This document shows, in pieces, positions 37,463 to 48,118 of a stretch of 64,000 bases of DNA. Location: positions 1 to 64,000 of the forward strand of contig NZ_CDDH01000050.1 in the NCBI RefSeq assembly GCF_000819725.1, read 5' to 3'. Origin of the DNA: Aeromonas australiensis. GTDB lineage: Bacteria; Pseudomonadota; Gammaproteobacteria; Enterobacterales; Aeromonadaceae. The notes beneath the pieces were generated by a model. The model was given only the letters and a program-made list of their open reading frames with translations. It did not search any database and was not told the origin of the DNA. Both the position numbers and the translations under genes were made by a program. Each line of letters starts with the position of its first letter. Positions within the stretch are counted from its first letter, which is position 1.

Positions 37463-37564
37463 ATGCCGATCCGTATATTGCCCCCTATCCTGGCCAACCA
37501 GATTCCGGTTGGTGGAGAAGTGGTGGAGCGGCTCTCTATCCGCAAGATTGAAACTCAGGAGTAA
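37463..37564 (+). CDS. Upstream ORF 2: 33-residue MutL-N-terminus mimic
   Basis: ATG 37463 lies 3 nt after the stop of the first upstream ORF. The encoded peptide is identical to it except for Thr in place of Ile near the end (KIETQE). The codon differences before that point (Pro, Ile and two Glu codons) are all synonymous third-base changes. TAA 37562-37564 is followed 3 nt later by the mutL ATG, and the CAGGAG ribosome site of mutL is formed by its last sense codons. This is an arrangement for translational coupling. Confidence 0.5.
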   Translation: MPIRILPPILANQIPVGGEVVERLSIRKIETQE

Positions 37565-37567
37565 GTG

Positions 37568-39433
37568 ATGCCGATCCGTATTTTGCCACCCATTCTGGCC
37601 AACCAGATTGCAGCCGGAGAGGTGGTGGAGCGGCCCTCTTCTGTGGTGAAAGAGCTGGTGGAAAACAGTCTGGATGCAGGGGCCGACCGGGTCGAGATCG
37701 ACATCGATAAGGGGGGCGCCAAGCTGATCCGTATCCGTGACAATGGCTGCGGTGTCAGCAAGGATGAGCTGGTGCTGGCGCTGTCACGCCACGCCACCTC
37801 CAAGGTGGCCACCCTGGACGATCTGGAAGGGATCAACAGCCTGGGCTTTCGTGGCGAGGCGCTTGCCTCCATCAGCTCGGTCTCCCGTCTCACCTTTACC
37901 TCCCGCACCGCCGAGCAGTCCGAAGCCTGGCAAGCCCAGGCGGAAGGGCGCGAAATGAGCGTCACCATCAAGCCGGCGGCCCATCCGGTGGGCACCACGG
38001 TGGAGGTGGTGGATCTTTTCTTCAATACCCCGGCGCGGCGCAAGTTCATGCGCAGCGAAAAGACCGAGTTTGCCCATATCGACGAGCTGGTGCGCCGCAT
38101 CGCGCTCTCACGCTTCGATGCCACCCTGATCCTGCGCCACAATGGCAAGGTGGTGCGCCAGTACAAGGCCGCCAATACCGTGCCGGAGCAGGAGCGTCGT
38201 CTTGCTGCGGTATGCGGTTCTCCGTTTATGCACCATGCGCTGGCGGTGGAGAGCGAGCACAGCGATGTGCGGCTGTGGGGCTGGCTGGCGACCCCGGAAG
38301 GGGCAAGACCGCAGAACGACCTGCAATACACCTACGTAAACGGCCGGATGATGCGCGACAAGCTCATCAACCACGCCATCCGTCAGGCTTATGACGAGCT
38401 GTTGCCTCCCGACCGCTTCGCCGCTTATGTGCTCTATATCGAGCTGGATCCCCGTCAGGTAGATGTCAACGTCCACCCGGCCAAGCATGAGGTGCGCTTC
38501 CATCAGGCGCGACTGATCCACGACTTTATCTTTCAGGCGCTGTTTACCGCGCTGCGCCGCGAAGGCGTCAGCGCCGCTCATCAGGACGCGCCGCTGGCCG
38601 AAACTCTGGTCGAGTTGCCGGTCAGCCCGCAGATTGAATATCCCGGTCAGGCGCCACGTCCCGAATGGTACGGTGCCGAGCACAGCTACCGAGCACCTGC
38701 ACAGGTGCGGGAAGGGAACGGTGGGGCTGGCCGAGCCAGCAATTATCAACCGCCCGAGCCCCCAAGTCGGGAGGCGATGCGCGGCATGGGCGCTCTGCTC
38801 ACTACGCTGCCTATCGCAACTGAGGCTGCTCCTGCGCAGCCCACTGATCCCGTGCCGTCACCCAAGCAGGGGGGATGTCGCGCCCTGACACTGGTGGAGC
38901 AGGCCTACCTGTTGATCGAGCGGGATAATCAGCTGGCACTGCTCTCGCTGGTACGCGCCGAGCGGGTGCTGCTGCGCCACTGGCTGCTGGATGCCTGGGG
39001 ACAGGGGCTGGCGGCCCAGCCGCTGTTGTTACCGGTCTCTTTCACATTGTCGAAGAACCTGATTGCGCTGGTGAGCGAGCAGGAAAGGCTGCTCAAACGG
39101 ATGGGGCTGGAGTTGAAAAGTGGGGGGCGCGACACCATGATCCTGACGCGGGTGCCAGCCCTGCTGCGCCAGACCGATCTGGTACGGCTGTTACCCGAAT
39201 TGCTGCAAATTATCGAGAGCGGATCTGACAGTGATGCTGGTCAGCAGGCTGAAGTATTATGCCAATGGCTGGTAGAGCAGGGGATAAGCCGCGATAAGAT
39301 ATACGATTTTTCAACTGCCAGTCGTCTGCTGACGGAACTTGTGGCCGAACATGCTGACCAACTGACAGATATTCGCATGGTGCGCCCGCTTTCGCTGGCG
39401 ACCGTGCTGGAGGAGTTTGAACATGGCGAGTGA
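37568..39433 (+). CDS. mutL: DNA mismatch repair protein MutL
   Basis: The 621-residue GHKL ATPase (E. coli 615) couples MutS mismatch recognition to MutH and UvrD. The N-terminal ATPase has motif [15 protein letters not shown] with the catalytic Glu and Asn, motif II DNGCGV, motif [12 protein letters not shown] and [19 protein letters not shown]. The variable linker lies at about 340-430, and the C-terminal dimerisation domain at about 435-621 has no DQHA.E endonuclease motif, as expected for species with MutH. The true start is ATG 37568 because it alone continues into this frame. miaA overlaps its end by 11 nt. Confidence 0.97.
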   Translation: MPIRILPPILANQIAAGEVVERPSSVVKELVENSLDAGADRVEIDIDKGGAKLIRIRDNGCGVSKDELVLALSRHATSKVATLDDLEGINSLGFRGEALASISSVSRLTFTSRTAEQSEAWQAQAEGREMSVTIKPAAHPVGTTVEVVDLFFNTPARRKFMRSEKTEFAHIDELVRRIALSRFDATLILRHNGKVVRQYKAANTVPEQERRLAAVCGSPFMHHALAVESEHSDVRLWGWLATPEGARPQNDLQYTYVNGRMMRDKLINHAIRQAYDELLPPDRFAAYVLYIELDPRQVDVNVHPAKHEVRFHQARLIHDFIFQALFTALRREGVSAAHQDAPLAETLVELPVSPQIEYPGQAPRPEWYGAEHSYRAPAQVREGNGGAGRASNYQPPEPPSREAMRGMGALLTTLPIATEAAPAQPTDPVPSPKQGGCRALTLVEQAYLLIERDNQLALLSLVRAERVLLRHWLLDAWGQGLAAQPLLLPVSFTLSKNLIALVSEQERLLKRMGLELKSGGRDTMILTRVPALLRQTDLVRLLPELLQIIESGSDSDAGQQAEVLCQWLVEQGISRDKIYDFSTASRLLTELVAEHADQLTDIRMVRPLSLATVLEEFEHGE

Positions 39434-40352
39434 CTTGCCGACCGCAATTTTTCTGATGGGGCCGACGGCCTCCGGCAAGACGGATCTCGCCATTGAACTG
39501 TGCCAGGCGCTGCCTTGCGACATCATCAGCGTTGATTCGGCGCTGATCTATCGCGGTATGGATATAGGGACGGCCAAGCCGACCGCTGATGAACTGGCGC
39601 GGGCCCCGCACCGGCTGATCGACATTCTCGACCCGGCCATGAGTTATTCGGCAGCCGATTTTTGCAAGGATGCCCTGCGGGAGATGAAAGAGATTGCCGA
39701 CCGTGGCCGCATTCCGCTGCTGGTGGGCGGTACCATGCTCTATTTCAAGGCGTTGCTGGAAGGGCTCTCCCCGCTCCCTTCTGCCGACCCCGTCATTCGG
39801 GCCGGAATAGAAGAGGAGGCTGCCCGTCTTGGCTGGCAGGCGCTGCACGACGAGCTGGTGCGTATCGACCCGGTGGCCGGGGCGCGGATCCACCCCAATG
39901 ACCCGCAGCGACTCTCCCGGGCGCTGGAGGTCTACCGCATCAGCGGCAAGACACTTACCGAGCTGACGCAGGTGCAGGGGGAGGGCTTGCCCTATCGGGT
40001 GCAGCAGTTTGCCATCGCCCCGAGCGATCGCGCCGTGCTGCATCAGCGGATCGAGCAGCGCTTTGACAAGATGCTGCAAGGTGGCTTTGAACAGGAGGTT
40101 CGTGCGCTGATGGCGCGCGGCGATCTGACCCCGGATCTCCCCTCCATTCGCTGCGTGGGCTACCGCCAGATGTGGGACCACCTGAACGGCGAGATTGAGT
40201 ATGATGAGATGCGTTATCGTGGCATTGTTGCCACACGTCAATTGGCAAAACGACAGATGACCTGGTTACGCGGCTGGCCCGAGGTGACCTGGCTGGAATC
40301 TGGTGAGTCTGGCAATCTCGAGCGCGTGCTTGCTCGCACTGGTGCAGCTTGA
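39423..40352 (+). CDS. miaA: tRNA dimethylallyltransferase MiaA
   Basis: The 309-residue enzyme adds an isopentenyl group to A37 of tRNAs that read UNN codons. The P-loop is [11 protein letters not shown], and [21 protein letters not shown] holds the catalytic Asp and the DMAPP region. [18 protein letters not shown] and [13 protein letters not shown] are later conserved blocks. ATG 39423 has GGAGG upstream within the mutL end. hfq follows after 72 nt that presumably hold an extra promoter. Confidence 0.96.
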   Translation: MASDLPTAIFLMGPTASGKTDLAIELCQALPCDIISVDSALIYRGMDIGTAKPTADELARAPHRLIDILDPAMSYSAADFCKDALREMKEIADRGRIPLLVGGTMLYFKALLEGLSPLPSADPVIRAGIEEEAARLGWQALHDELVRIDPVAGARIHPNDPQRLSRALEVYRISGKTLTELTQVQGEGLPYRVQQFAIAPSDRAVLHQRIEQRFDKMLQGGFEQEVRALMARGDLTPDLPSIRCVGYRQMWDHLNGEIEYDEMRYRGIVATRQLAKRQMTWLRGWPEVTWLESGESGNLERVLARTGAA

Positions 40353-40424
40353 CACTCCCTGTATAATCAGGTTGTTATATTGAGATTCGATATTTAAAAA
40401 CAACAAACTATAAGGAAAAGAAAA

Positions 40425-40688
40425 ATGGCTAAGGGGCAATCTCTCCAAGACCCGTTTTTGAATGCGCTGCGCCGTGAGCGGATTCCTGTTTCTATCTATT
40501 TGGTGAACGGCATCAAGCTGCAAGGTCAGATCGAATCTTTTGACCAGTTTGTGATCCTGCTGAAAAACACCGTGAGCCAGATGGTTTACAAACATGCCAT
40601 CTCGACAGTGGTGCCGGCCCGCGCGGTCAACCATCACCAACCAGCACCGGGTGGTGCCGCTGATGAACAGGGCGATGCCGAGGCGTGA
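40425..40688 (+). CDS. hfq: RNA chaperone Hfq
   Basis: The 87-residue protein forms a hexameric ring that pairs small RNAs with mRNAs. The Sm1 motif ([16 protein letters not shown]) and the Sm2 motif ([14 protein letters not shown] with the YKHA box) are intact. The N-terminus [23 protein letters not shown] is split here by nothing unusual. The C-terminal tail is short (about 20 residues, acidic end), shorter than in E. coli. AAGGAAAAG precedes the start. Confidence 0.98.
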   Translation: MAKGQSLQDPFLNALRRERIPVSIYLVNGIKLQGQIESFDQFVILLKNTVSQMVYKHAISTVVPARAVNHHQPAPGGAADEQGDAEA

Positions 40689-40751
40689 TGATCCGAGGAG
40701 AGTCAAGGCTCCAATTCATATTCATCATGATTCCTGTTAAGGAGCAAGCGC

Positions 40752-42038
40752 TTGTTTGACCGTTATGAAGCTGGCGAACAGGCCGTACTGGTGCACGTCA
40801 ACTTCAGTGATGAGGGTGAGAGAGAGGATCTGGAAGAGCTCAAAATGTTGGTGAGCTCTGCCGGAGTCAATGCGCTGGCAGTGATCACCACCAGTCGCAG
40901 TGCACCCAGCGCCAAATTCTTTGTCGGCAGCGGTAAGGCTGAAGAGATCGCATATCAGGTCCAGATGCTTGATGCTGACGTGGTTATTTTTAACCATGCC
41001 TTGACCCCCGCTCAGGAGCGTAATCTTGAGCGCCTGTTCCAGTGCAGGGTGGTAGATCGAACCGGTCTTATCCTCGATATCTTTGCCCAGCGGGCTCGTA
41101 CCCATGAAGGTAAACTGCAGGTCGAACTGGCTCAGTTACGCCATCTTTCCACTCGTCTGGTGCGAGGCTGGACCCACCTTGAACGGCAAAAAGGCGGGAT
41201 AGGTCTACGTGGTCCGGGGGAAACCCAGCTTGAAACCGACCGACGTCTGCTGCGGGAACGCATCAAGGCGATTTTACGCAGACTCGACAAGGTGGCCAAG
41301 CAGCGGGAGCAGGGCCGTCGGGCCAGAAATCGCAATGAAGTACCGACGGTGTCGCTGGTTGGTTATACCAACGCTGGAAAGTCTACTTTGTTCAACCAAC
41401 TTACAGCTGCCAGCGTGTATGCTGCCGATCAGTTGTTCGCAACACTCGATCCTACCCTGCGTAAACTGGTGATCCGTGATGTGGGCGATGTGATTTTGGC
41501 CGATACAGTTGGATTTATTCGACACTTGCCCCATGATCTGGTCGCGGCATTCAAGGCAACGTTGCAGGAGACTCGCGAAGCGGACCTGCTGCTTCATGTT
41601 GTTGACTGTGCCGATGAGCAGATGCAGGAGAACATCGACTCCGTGCAGCAGGTGCTGGCCGAGATTGAAGCCGACGACAGGCCCCAGTTGATGATCTGCA
41701 ACAAGATCGACAAGCTGGCGGAACGTCCATCGGGTCTGGAACGAGATGACGAGGGGCGCCCGTTGCGCGTCTGGTTATCGGCCCAGACAGGTGAAGGGTG
41801 TGAGCATCTGTTTACGGCGCTGACCGAATTGCTGGCTGGCTCCATGGTGCACCACACCCTGCAATTACCACCTTCTGCAGCGCGATTGCGCAGTGCGCTT
41901 TATCAGCTGAAAGGGATTGAGCAGGAAGGTTTTAGCGAGGAGGGTGATTTCGTCCTGGAAGTCCGCTTGCAAGTGGCCGACTGGAACCGCCTCGTAAAAC
42001 AGGAAGGTGAGAGTTTACAACGCTTTATCAGGCATTGA
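40752..42038 (+). CDS. hflX: Ribosome-splitting GTPase HflX
   Basis: The 428-residue GTPase splits stalled 70S ribosomes. The N-terminal domain ends in the glycine-rich GGIGLRGPGETQLETDRR, typical of HflX. G1 is GYTNAGKST, G3 is DTVGFIRHLP and G4 is NKID. The start codon is TTG 40752, supported by AAGGAGC at 40739-40744 and by the family N-terminus MFDRYEAGEQAVLVHV. It lies between hfq and hflK as in E. coli. Confidence 0.95.
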   Translation: MFDRYEAGEQAVLVHVNFSDEGEREDLEELKMLVSSAGVNALAVITTSRSAPSAKFFVGSGKAEEIAYQVQMLDADVVIFNHALTPAQERNLERLFQCRVVDRTGLILDIFAQRARTHEGKLQVELAQLRHLSTRLVRGWTHLERQKGGIGLRGPGETQLETDRRLLRERIKAILRRLDKVAKQREQGRRARNRNEVPTVSLVGYTNAGKSTLFNQLTAASVYAADQLFATLDPTLRKLVIRDVGDVILADTVGFIRHLPHDLVAAFKATLQETREADLLLHVVDCADEQMQENIDSVQQVLAEIEADDRPQLMICNKIDKLAERPSGLERDDEGRPLRVWLSAQTGEGCEHLFTALTELLAGSMVHHTLQLPPSAARLRSALYQLKGIEQEGFSEEGDFVLEVRLQVADWNRLVKQEGESLQRFIRH

Positions 42039-42129
42039 TTCGTTGATGAAGATGAACCCTTAGAGGCTTCTCAGCGTATGATGGCCCGGTAGAGATGATA
42101 TCCATCCGCATGTATTAATGGAGACGCTG

Positions 42130-43281
42130 ATGGCTTGGAATGAGCCTGGTAACAACGGCAAAGACCGTGACCCTTGGGGGAATAACGGCAAGAATCAGGG
42201 ACCCCCTGATCTGGATGAAATGCTGCGTAAAGTGAGTCACCGTTTCGGTGGTTTATTGGGTGGCGGTAAATCGGGTGGCGATATTGGTCGCTTTGGCATC
42301 TCCATCGCGCTGGTTGTCGCCGTGGTGGTATGGGTTGTCAGCGGCTTCTATACCATTCGTGAAGCTGAGCGGGGCGTAGTGCTACGTTTTGGGGAGTATT
42401 CTCACAATGTGGATCCAGGTCTGCGCTGGAAACCTACTTTTATCGATCGGGTGATCCCGGTTGATGTAGAGTCTGTGCGCTCGCTGCCAGCCTCCGGTTT
42501 CATGTTGACTCAGGATGAAAACGTAGTGCGGGTCGAGATGGACGTGCAGTACCGGGTAGTCAATCCAGAGCGTTATCTGTTCAGCGTAACCAACGCCGAA
42601 GAGAGTCTGGGTCAGGCTACTGATAGCGCATTACGCTATGTCATCGGTCACACCAAGATGGATGATATCTTGACCACCGGTCGGGAACAGGTTCGTCGCG
42701 AAACATGGGATGGTATCGAAAAAATCGTTGCGCCTTACCAGATGGGCTTGCAGATCGTTGACGTCAACTTCTTGCCAGCTCGTCCGCCAGAAGAGGTGAA
42801 AGATGCCTTCGATGACGCTATTGCAGCACAGGAAGATGAGCAGCGGTTTATCCGCGAAGCAGAAGCCTATGCCCGTGAAGTCGAGCCAAAAGCACGTGGT
42901 ACGGTCAAGCGTCTGGAGCAGGAAGCCGAAGCTTACAAGTCCCAGATTGTGTTGAAAGCAAAAGGTGAAGTGGCTCGCTTCAACGAGCTGTTGCCCCAGT
43001 ATCTGGCAGCCCAAGACCTGACTCGTGAGCGTATCTATCTGGAAACGATGGAAGAGATCTATCAGCAGGCTAACAAGGTGGTAGTCGACATGCCGGCTGG
43101 CAACAACAGCATGATCTATCTGCCGCTTGATAAATTGTCTGGTCACGCTAATACCGTTGCTCCGGCACGCGCTCCCGGTGCTGTGGCTCCCGTCAATGCA
43201 CCAACGGTAACCAGCGATGGCACCAACTCTACTCCGACTCCGCTTCGTAGCGGCGATCGCTTTAGCTCAGGGAGAAACTGA
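42130..43281 (+). CDS. hflK: FtsH protease modulator HflK
   Basis: The 383-residue SPFH-domain protein forms a large membrane cage with HflC around the FtsH protease. The Gly/Asn-rich N-terminus (MAWNEPGNNGKDRDPWG) precedes one membrane helix (about 56-77), an SPFH domain with YTIREAERGVVLRFGEY, and a long coiled coil rich in Glu/Ala (about 235-320). The C-terminus is Ala/Pro/Thr-rich. ATG 42130 is 6 nt after GGAG, 12 nt inside a longer frame. hflC follows after 3 nt. Confidence 0.95.
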   Translation: MAWNEPGNNGKDRDPWGNNGKNQGPPDLDEMLRKVSHRFGGLLGGGKSGGDIGRFGISIALVVAVVVWVVSGFYTIREAERGVVLRFGEYSHNVDPGLRWKPTFIDRVIPVDVESVRSLPASGFMLTQDENVVRVEMDVQYRVVNPERYLFSVTNAEESLGQATDSALRYVIGHTKMDDILTTGREQVRRETWDGIEKIVAPYQMGLQIVDVNFLPARPPEEVKDAFDDAIAAQEDEQRFIREAEAYAREVEPKARGTVKRLEQEAEAYKSQIVLKAKGEVARFNELLPQYLAAQDLTRERIYLETMEEIYQQANKVVVDMPAGNNSMIYLPLDKLSGHANTVAPARAPGAVAPVNAPTVTSDGTNSTPTPLRSGDRFSSGRN

Positions 43282-43284
43282 TAG

Positions 43285-44169
43285 ATGAAAAAGCTAGCTA
43301 TTGGTGTCATCGCTGCGGTTGCCATGGTCTGTTTCTCCTCTGTCTTTATCGTTGATGAAGGGCAGAAGGGGATTGTGGTGCAGTTTGGCAAGGTGAAACG
43401 GGCTGACTCCGGTGAAGCGCGTCTCTATGAGCCCGGCTTGCACTTCAAGGTGCCGCTCATCGACCAGGTTCGCAAGATGGATGCTCGCATCCAGACCATT
43501 GACAGTCAGGCCGACCGTTTTGTTACCTCCGAGAAGAAAGACCTGATCATCGACTCCTACGTGAAGTGGAAGATCGAGGACTTTTCCAAGTACTACCTGG
43601 CAACCGGTGGTGGCAACAAACTGCAGGCTGAAGATCTGCTCAAACGCAAGATCAACAACGGTCTGCGTTCCGAGATCGGTAATCGCACCATCAAGGATAT
43701 TGTCTCTGGAGAGCGCAGTACCGTGATGGAGGATGCCTTGATGAAGATGGCTCGCTCCTCAGAGCTTGGTATCCGAGTTGTCGACGTGCGGATCAAGCAG
43801 ATCAACCTGCCGGTAGAAGTTTCCAACTCTATCTATCAGCGGATGCGTGCGGAGCGTAATGCGGTCGCGCGTGAGCATCGCTCGCAGGGGCGTGAGCAGG
43901 CCGAGATTCTGCGTGCCGATATCGATCGCAAGGTGACCGTCATGATCGCTGATGCCGAGAGTAACGCTCGTCAGTTACGTGGTGAAGGGGATGCGGAAGC
44001 CGCCAAGATTTATGCCGAAAGCTACAAGAAAGACCCTGAGTTTTTCAGTTTCGTGCGTAGCATGGAGGCCTATCGCAAGAGCTTTGCCGGTGGTAACGAT
44101 CTGATGGTGCTCAAACCTGACAGTGAGTTTTTCCATTACCTCAAGTCTCCTCACGGCTCCAAGCAGTAA
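43285..44169 (+). CDS. hflC: FtsH protease modulator HflC
   Basis: The 294-residue partner of HflK has an N-terminal membrane segment (KLAIGVIAAVAMVCFSSVFIV) and an SPFH domain with DEGQKGIVVQFGKV. The coiled coil contains RAERNAVAREHRSQGREQAE. It lies 3 nt after hflK, so the two are translated in step. The miaA-to-hflC series ends here with a strong terminator. Confidence 0.96.
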   Translation: MKKLAIGVIAAVAMVCFSSVFIVDEGQKGIVVQFGKVKRADSGEARLYEPGLHFKVPLIDQVRKMDARIQTIDSQADRFVTSEKKDLIIDSYVKWKIEDFSKYYLATGGGNKLQAEDLLKRKINNGLRSEIGNRTIKDIVSGERSTVMEDALMKMARSSELGIRVVDVRIKQINLPVEVSNSIYQRMRAERNAVAREHRSQGREQAEILRADIDRKVTVMIADAESNARQLRGEGDAEAAKIYAESYKKDPEFFSFVRSMEAYRKSFAGGNDLMVLKPDSEFFHYLKSPHGSKQ

Positions 44170-44189
44170 GCGCCCACGAGGGTACGTTT

Positions 44190-44223
44190 AAAGGGTCTGC
44201 ACTGTCAGACCCTTTTGTTTTTG
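44190..44223 (+). terminator. Intrinsic terminator after hflC
   Basis: AAGGGTCTG pairs with CAGACCCTT and is followed by TTGTTTTTG, 20-30 nt after the stop codon. Confidence 0.85.
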
Positions 44224-44271
44224 GTGCCAACCAACGCCAGCAATCGACCTGGTTGAATGGAAGGAGATCTG

Positions 44272-44460
44272 ATGCTGACATCCATGCTGATGGGGTTGGG
44301 ATTGCTGCTGTTGTTCGAGGGACTTGGCCCGCTGTTGATGCCAAGGGCATGGCAGCAGATGTTGCGGCTGCTGAGCGATCAGCCACCGGAACAGTTGCGC
44401 CGTATCGGCGGCTCGCTAGTGGTTGCGGGTAGCGTGATCCTCTGGATGCTGAGTCGCTGA
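44272..44460 (+). CDS. DUF2065 small membrane protein (YjeT type)
   Basis: The 62-residue protein has two membrane helices (about 3-22 and 45-60) joined by a loop with MPRAWQQMLRLLSDQPPEQLRRIGG, the typical DUF2065 pattern. In E. coli yjeT also follows hflC. Its function is unknown. A perfect AAGGAG lies 5 nt before ATG 44272. Confidence 0.85.
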   Translation: MLTSMLMGLGLLLLFEGLGPLLMPRAWQQMLRLLSDQPPEQLRRIGGSLVVAGSVILWMLSR

Positions 44461-44495
44461 GTCTGGCGCAATGCACTGTCCAGCAGATAGCAGAC

Positions 44496-44526
44496 AATAA
44501 AAAAGAGGCCGAAGGCCTCTTTTTTC
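44496..44526. terminator. Bidirectional terminator between DUF2065 gene and ispB
   Basis: AAAAAAGAGGCC pairs with GGCCTCTTTTTT with only GAA between, and T-runs on both strands. It serves both convergent genes. Confidence 0.92.
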
Positions 44527-44541
44527 ATCCATGTCGTTTAC

Positions 44542-45513
44542 TCAGGCACTGCGCTGCACGGCCATGTGGGCCAGTGTTTCCAGCGCGTGCTTGTGCTGGG
44601 AGTCAGGCAGAATGGCGAGAGCGGCAATGGCCTTGCCGGCCTCTTCCCTGGCACGCATGCGGGAGTACTCCAGCGCGCCGGTACGATCGAGAATGCCGAG
44701 GATCTGCTCAAGATGCTCCATGCCGTTGCGGTGCTCGATGGCATCGCGCACCAGCTGGCGCTCTTCCGGCGTGCCCACTTCCATGGCACGCAGCAGCGGC
44801 AGGGTTGGTTTGCCTTCGGCCAGATCGTCGCCGACATTCTTGCCCATCTCTTCGCTCTGGGAGCAGTAGTCCATCACGTCATCAATGATCTGGAACGCAG
44901 TGCCCAGATACTTGCCGTAATCGGTCATGGCCTGCTCGACGGGCTCGGGCTGATGGGTCAGCACGGCGGCAAGGCGAGTGGCGGCCTCGAACAGCTTGGC
45001 GGTCTTGCAGTAGATGACCGTCATGTAGCTCTCTTCGGTGGTATCCGGGTCGTTGCAGTTCATCAGCTGCAACACTTCCCCTTCGGCGATGGTGTTGGTG
45101 GCATCGGAGAGGATTTCCATCACCCGCAGGTTGGAGAGCTCGGCCATCATCTGGAAGGAGCGGCTGTAGAGGTAGTCCCCCACCAACACACTGGCGGCAT
45201 TGCCAAACAGGGCATTGGCGGTCTCCCGGCCACGGCGCAGGTCAGACTCGTCGACCACGTCGTCGTGGAGTAGGGTCGAGGTGTGAATGAATTCGATGAT
45301 GGCGGCCAGTTTCAGGTGGTCGTCACCTTCATAGCCCAATGCGCGGGCGGCCATCACGGTCAGCATGGGGCGCATGCGCTTGCCGCCAGCGCTGACAATA
45401 TAGAAACCCAGCTGATTAATCAGACTAACGTCGGACTGGAGTCGGGCCAGGATCAGTTCATTGACCGCCGTCATGTCGGCGGCACAGAGCGCACGGATAG
45501 TCTGTTGGTCCAT
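44542..45513 (-). CDS. ispB: Octaprenyl diphosphate synthase IspB
   Basis: The 323-residue trans-prenyltransferase builds the C40 side chain of ubiquinone and menaquinone. The first aspartate-rich motif is [15 protein letters not shown], and the second is [19 protein letters not shown] is the conserved substrate-binding opening. The start at 45513 gives [14 protein letters not shown]. It is divergent from rplU-rpmA, as in E. coli. Confidence 0.96.
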   Translation of the reverse strand: MDQQTIRALCAADMTAVNELILARLQSDVSLINQLGFYIVSAGGKRMRPMLTVMAARALGYEGDDHLKLAAIIEFIHTSTLLHDDVVDESDLRRGRETANALFGNAASVLVGDYLYSRSFQMMAELSNLRVMEILSDATNTIAEGEVLQLMNCNDPDTTEESYMTVIYCKTAKLFEAATRLAAVLTHQPEPVEQAMTDYGKYLGTAFQIIDDVMDYCSQSEEMGKNVGDDLAEGKPTLPLLRAMEVGTPEERQLVRDAIEHRNGMEHLEQILGILDRTGALEYSRMRAREEAGKAIAALAILPDSQHKHALETLAHMAVQRSA

Positions 45514-45654
45514 AAGTCTCGTAACGTGACAGCAGCAATAACTGCGATTTTTAGTAATGGCGGGGATTCTACACGATTTCACAATGGGTTACAGTTAGGC
45601 GTTTATCCACGGCGGCAGATATGCGCACAAAATAAACTTTTTGCTAAATTGGCC

Positions 45655-45683
45655 TTGCCTGAGCAGATCGATTTGCGTAGAAT
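45655..45683 (+). promoter_or_regulatory. Sigma-70 promoter of rplU-rpmA
   Basis: TTGCCT at 45655-45660 and TAGAAT at 45678-45683 are separated by exactly 17 bp. They lie about 70 bp before rplU in the ispB-rplU divergent region. Confidence 0.65.
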
Positions 45684-45756
45684 GCCCGCCCATTGTTATA
45701 GGTTTTTGCGCATGTCTAGCCTTGAGCAAAAGACATGCCTTTACGGAGTTAATCAA

Positions 45757-46068
45757 ATGTACGCGGTATTCCAAAGCGGCGGAAAACAACACCGTGTGGC
45801 CGAAGGTCAAATCGTTCGTCTGGAAAAGCTGAACGTTGAGACTGGCGCTACTATCGACTTCAACGAAGTTCTGATGGTTGCTGCAGGCGACACTTTTAAA
45901 GTAGGTGCTCCTTTCGTTGAAGGTGGCAAGGTTGTAGCTGAAGTTGTGGCTCACGGCCGTGGCGAGAAAGTGACTATCGTCAAGTTCCGTCGTCGTAAGC
46001 ACCATCGTAAGCAAGCGGGCCACCGTCAGTGGTTCACTGAAGTCAAAATCACTGGCATCAGCGCTTAA
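45757..46068 (+). CDS. rplU: 50S ribosomal protein L21
   Basis: The 103-residue protein starts [18 protein letters not shown] and contains the L21 signature [19 protein letters not shown] near its end. Length is the same as in E. coli. The start follows ACGGAG by 8 nt. rpmA lies 17 nt downstream. Confidence 0.98.
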   Translation: MYAVFQSGGKQHRVAEGQIVRLEKLNVETGATIDFNEVLMVAAGDTFKVGAPFVEGGKVVAEVVAHGRGEKVTIVKFRRRKHHRKQAGHRQWFTEVKITGISA

Positions 46069-46085
46069 TTAGAGGAGTCCGATAA

Positions 46086-46343
46086 ATGGCACACAAAAAA
46101 GCTGGCGGTTCATCCCGCAACGGTCGCGATTCTGAAGCTAAACGCCTGGGCGTTAAGCGCTTCGGCGGCGAAACAGTTCTGGCTGGCAGCATCATCGTTC
46201 GTCAGCGCGGCACCAAGTTCCACGCTGGTGAGAACGTTGGTCTGGGCAAGGACCACACCCTGTTCGCTACCGCGAATGGCAAGGTGCAGTTCGAAGTTAA
46301 AGGTCCGCTGAATCGTAAGTACGTTAGCATCGTTGCTGAGTAA
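46086..46343 (+). CDS. rpmA: 50S ribosomal protein L27
   Basis: The 85-residue protein has the unprocessed N-terminus [16 protein letters not shown] that reaches the peptidyl transferase centre, and the L27 signature [15 protein letters not shown]. It is cotranscribed with rplU and followed by a terminator. Confidence 0.98.
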   Translation: MAHKKAGGSSRNGRDSEAKRLGVKRFGGETVLAGSIIVRQRGTKFHAGENVGLGKDHTLFATANGKVQFEVKGPLNRKYVSIVAE

Positions 46344-46361
46344 TTACGGACCGCAAGGATC

Positions 46362-46396
46362 CGAAGCCCCGCCAACAGGCGGGGCTTTTGTTTTTC
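46362..46396 (+). terminator. Intrinsic terminator after rpmA
   Basis: AAGCCCCGCC pairs with GGCGGGGCTT around AACA, followed by TTGTTTTTC. Confidence 0.9.
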
Positions 46397-46534
46397 TGAC
46401 TTCTTTTTGATGTTTTTGACGAAAAAACGGAACGCAGATGACTCTGGTTTGCCGGAGCATGATTGGCAAGATGCGTATCGCCCGCAGGGGTCTGTACCAC
46501 TATAATTGCGTATCGGTTTTTCGAATTAAGGTGA

Positions 46535-47746
<1,212 letters not shown>

Positions 47747-47768
47747 TCCCCGTATCTGTCAATCTTAT

Positions 47769-47804
47769 TGAAAACCGGAGCCTGAACAGGCTCCGGTTTT
47801 TTTA
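47769..47804 (+). terminator. Intrinsic terminator after cgtA
   Basis: AACCGGAGCCTG pairs with CAGGCTCCGGTT and is followed by TTTTTTATG. Confidence 0.92.
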
Positions 47805-48118
47805 TGTCTATCGAATGGTGGCTTATTATGTATATTTGTGATGTCACTTATTGCCTGCCGTTGATAACTGTTTATACTGCCCATCAAAATTAACAGTAAT
47901 GAAACAATCGTCTGGCGATGTCGATTGAATCGATATGCGTCACTGTGTCCGGTTGTTTTGATGGAAGGTTTACCTGTGGAAATATTTATGCGCGCATTTC
48001 TGTCTTAAAGGCTTGTTTGTGCATTTTTTTGGAGTATTCTTGCGACCGTTTTTCTGGTTAATGCATGAATACGCAGGTTGGCCGGGCTAGATAAAAGTAA
48101 CATTAGGGCAGTCTTATC
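47805..48118 (+). promoter_or_regulatory. A+T-rich promoter region of the YjiH-type gene
   Basis: This 314-bp stretch is more A+T-rich than its surroundings and has no supported gene. It holds a 13-bp palindrome (TCGATTGAATCGA, 47921-47933) that could be an operator. There is no clear CRP, MetJ or NrdR site. Confidence 0.4.

Larger units (their letters stand above)
37332..37642 (+). repeat. Two-and-a-partial tandem 105-bp copies of the mutL 5' end
   Basis: Copies start at 37332, 37437 and 37542, exactly 105 bp (35 codons) apart. Each begins GCAAGATTGAAA and includes a Shine-Dalgarno CAGGAG, an ATG and the first codons of mutL ([14 protein letters not shown]). Copies 1 and 2 differ at six positions (about 94% identity). 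The third copy is the authentic mutL start and diverges after the GTGGAGCGG-CCTCT region. Copies 1 and 2 share an insertion giving PVGG where mutL has AAG. Confidence 0.93.
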
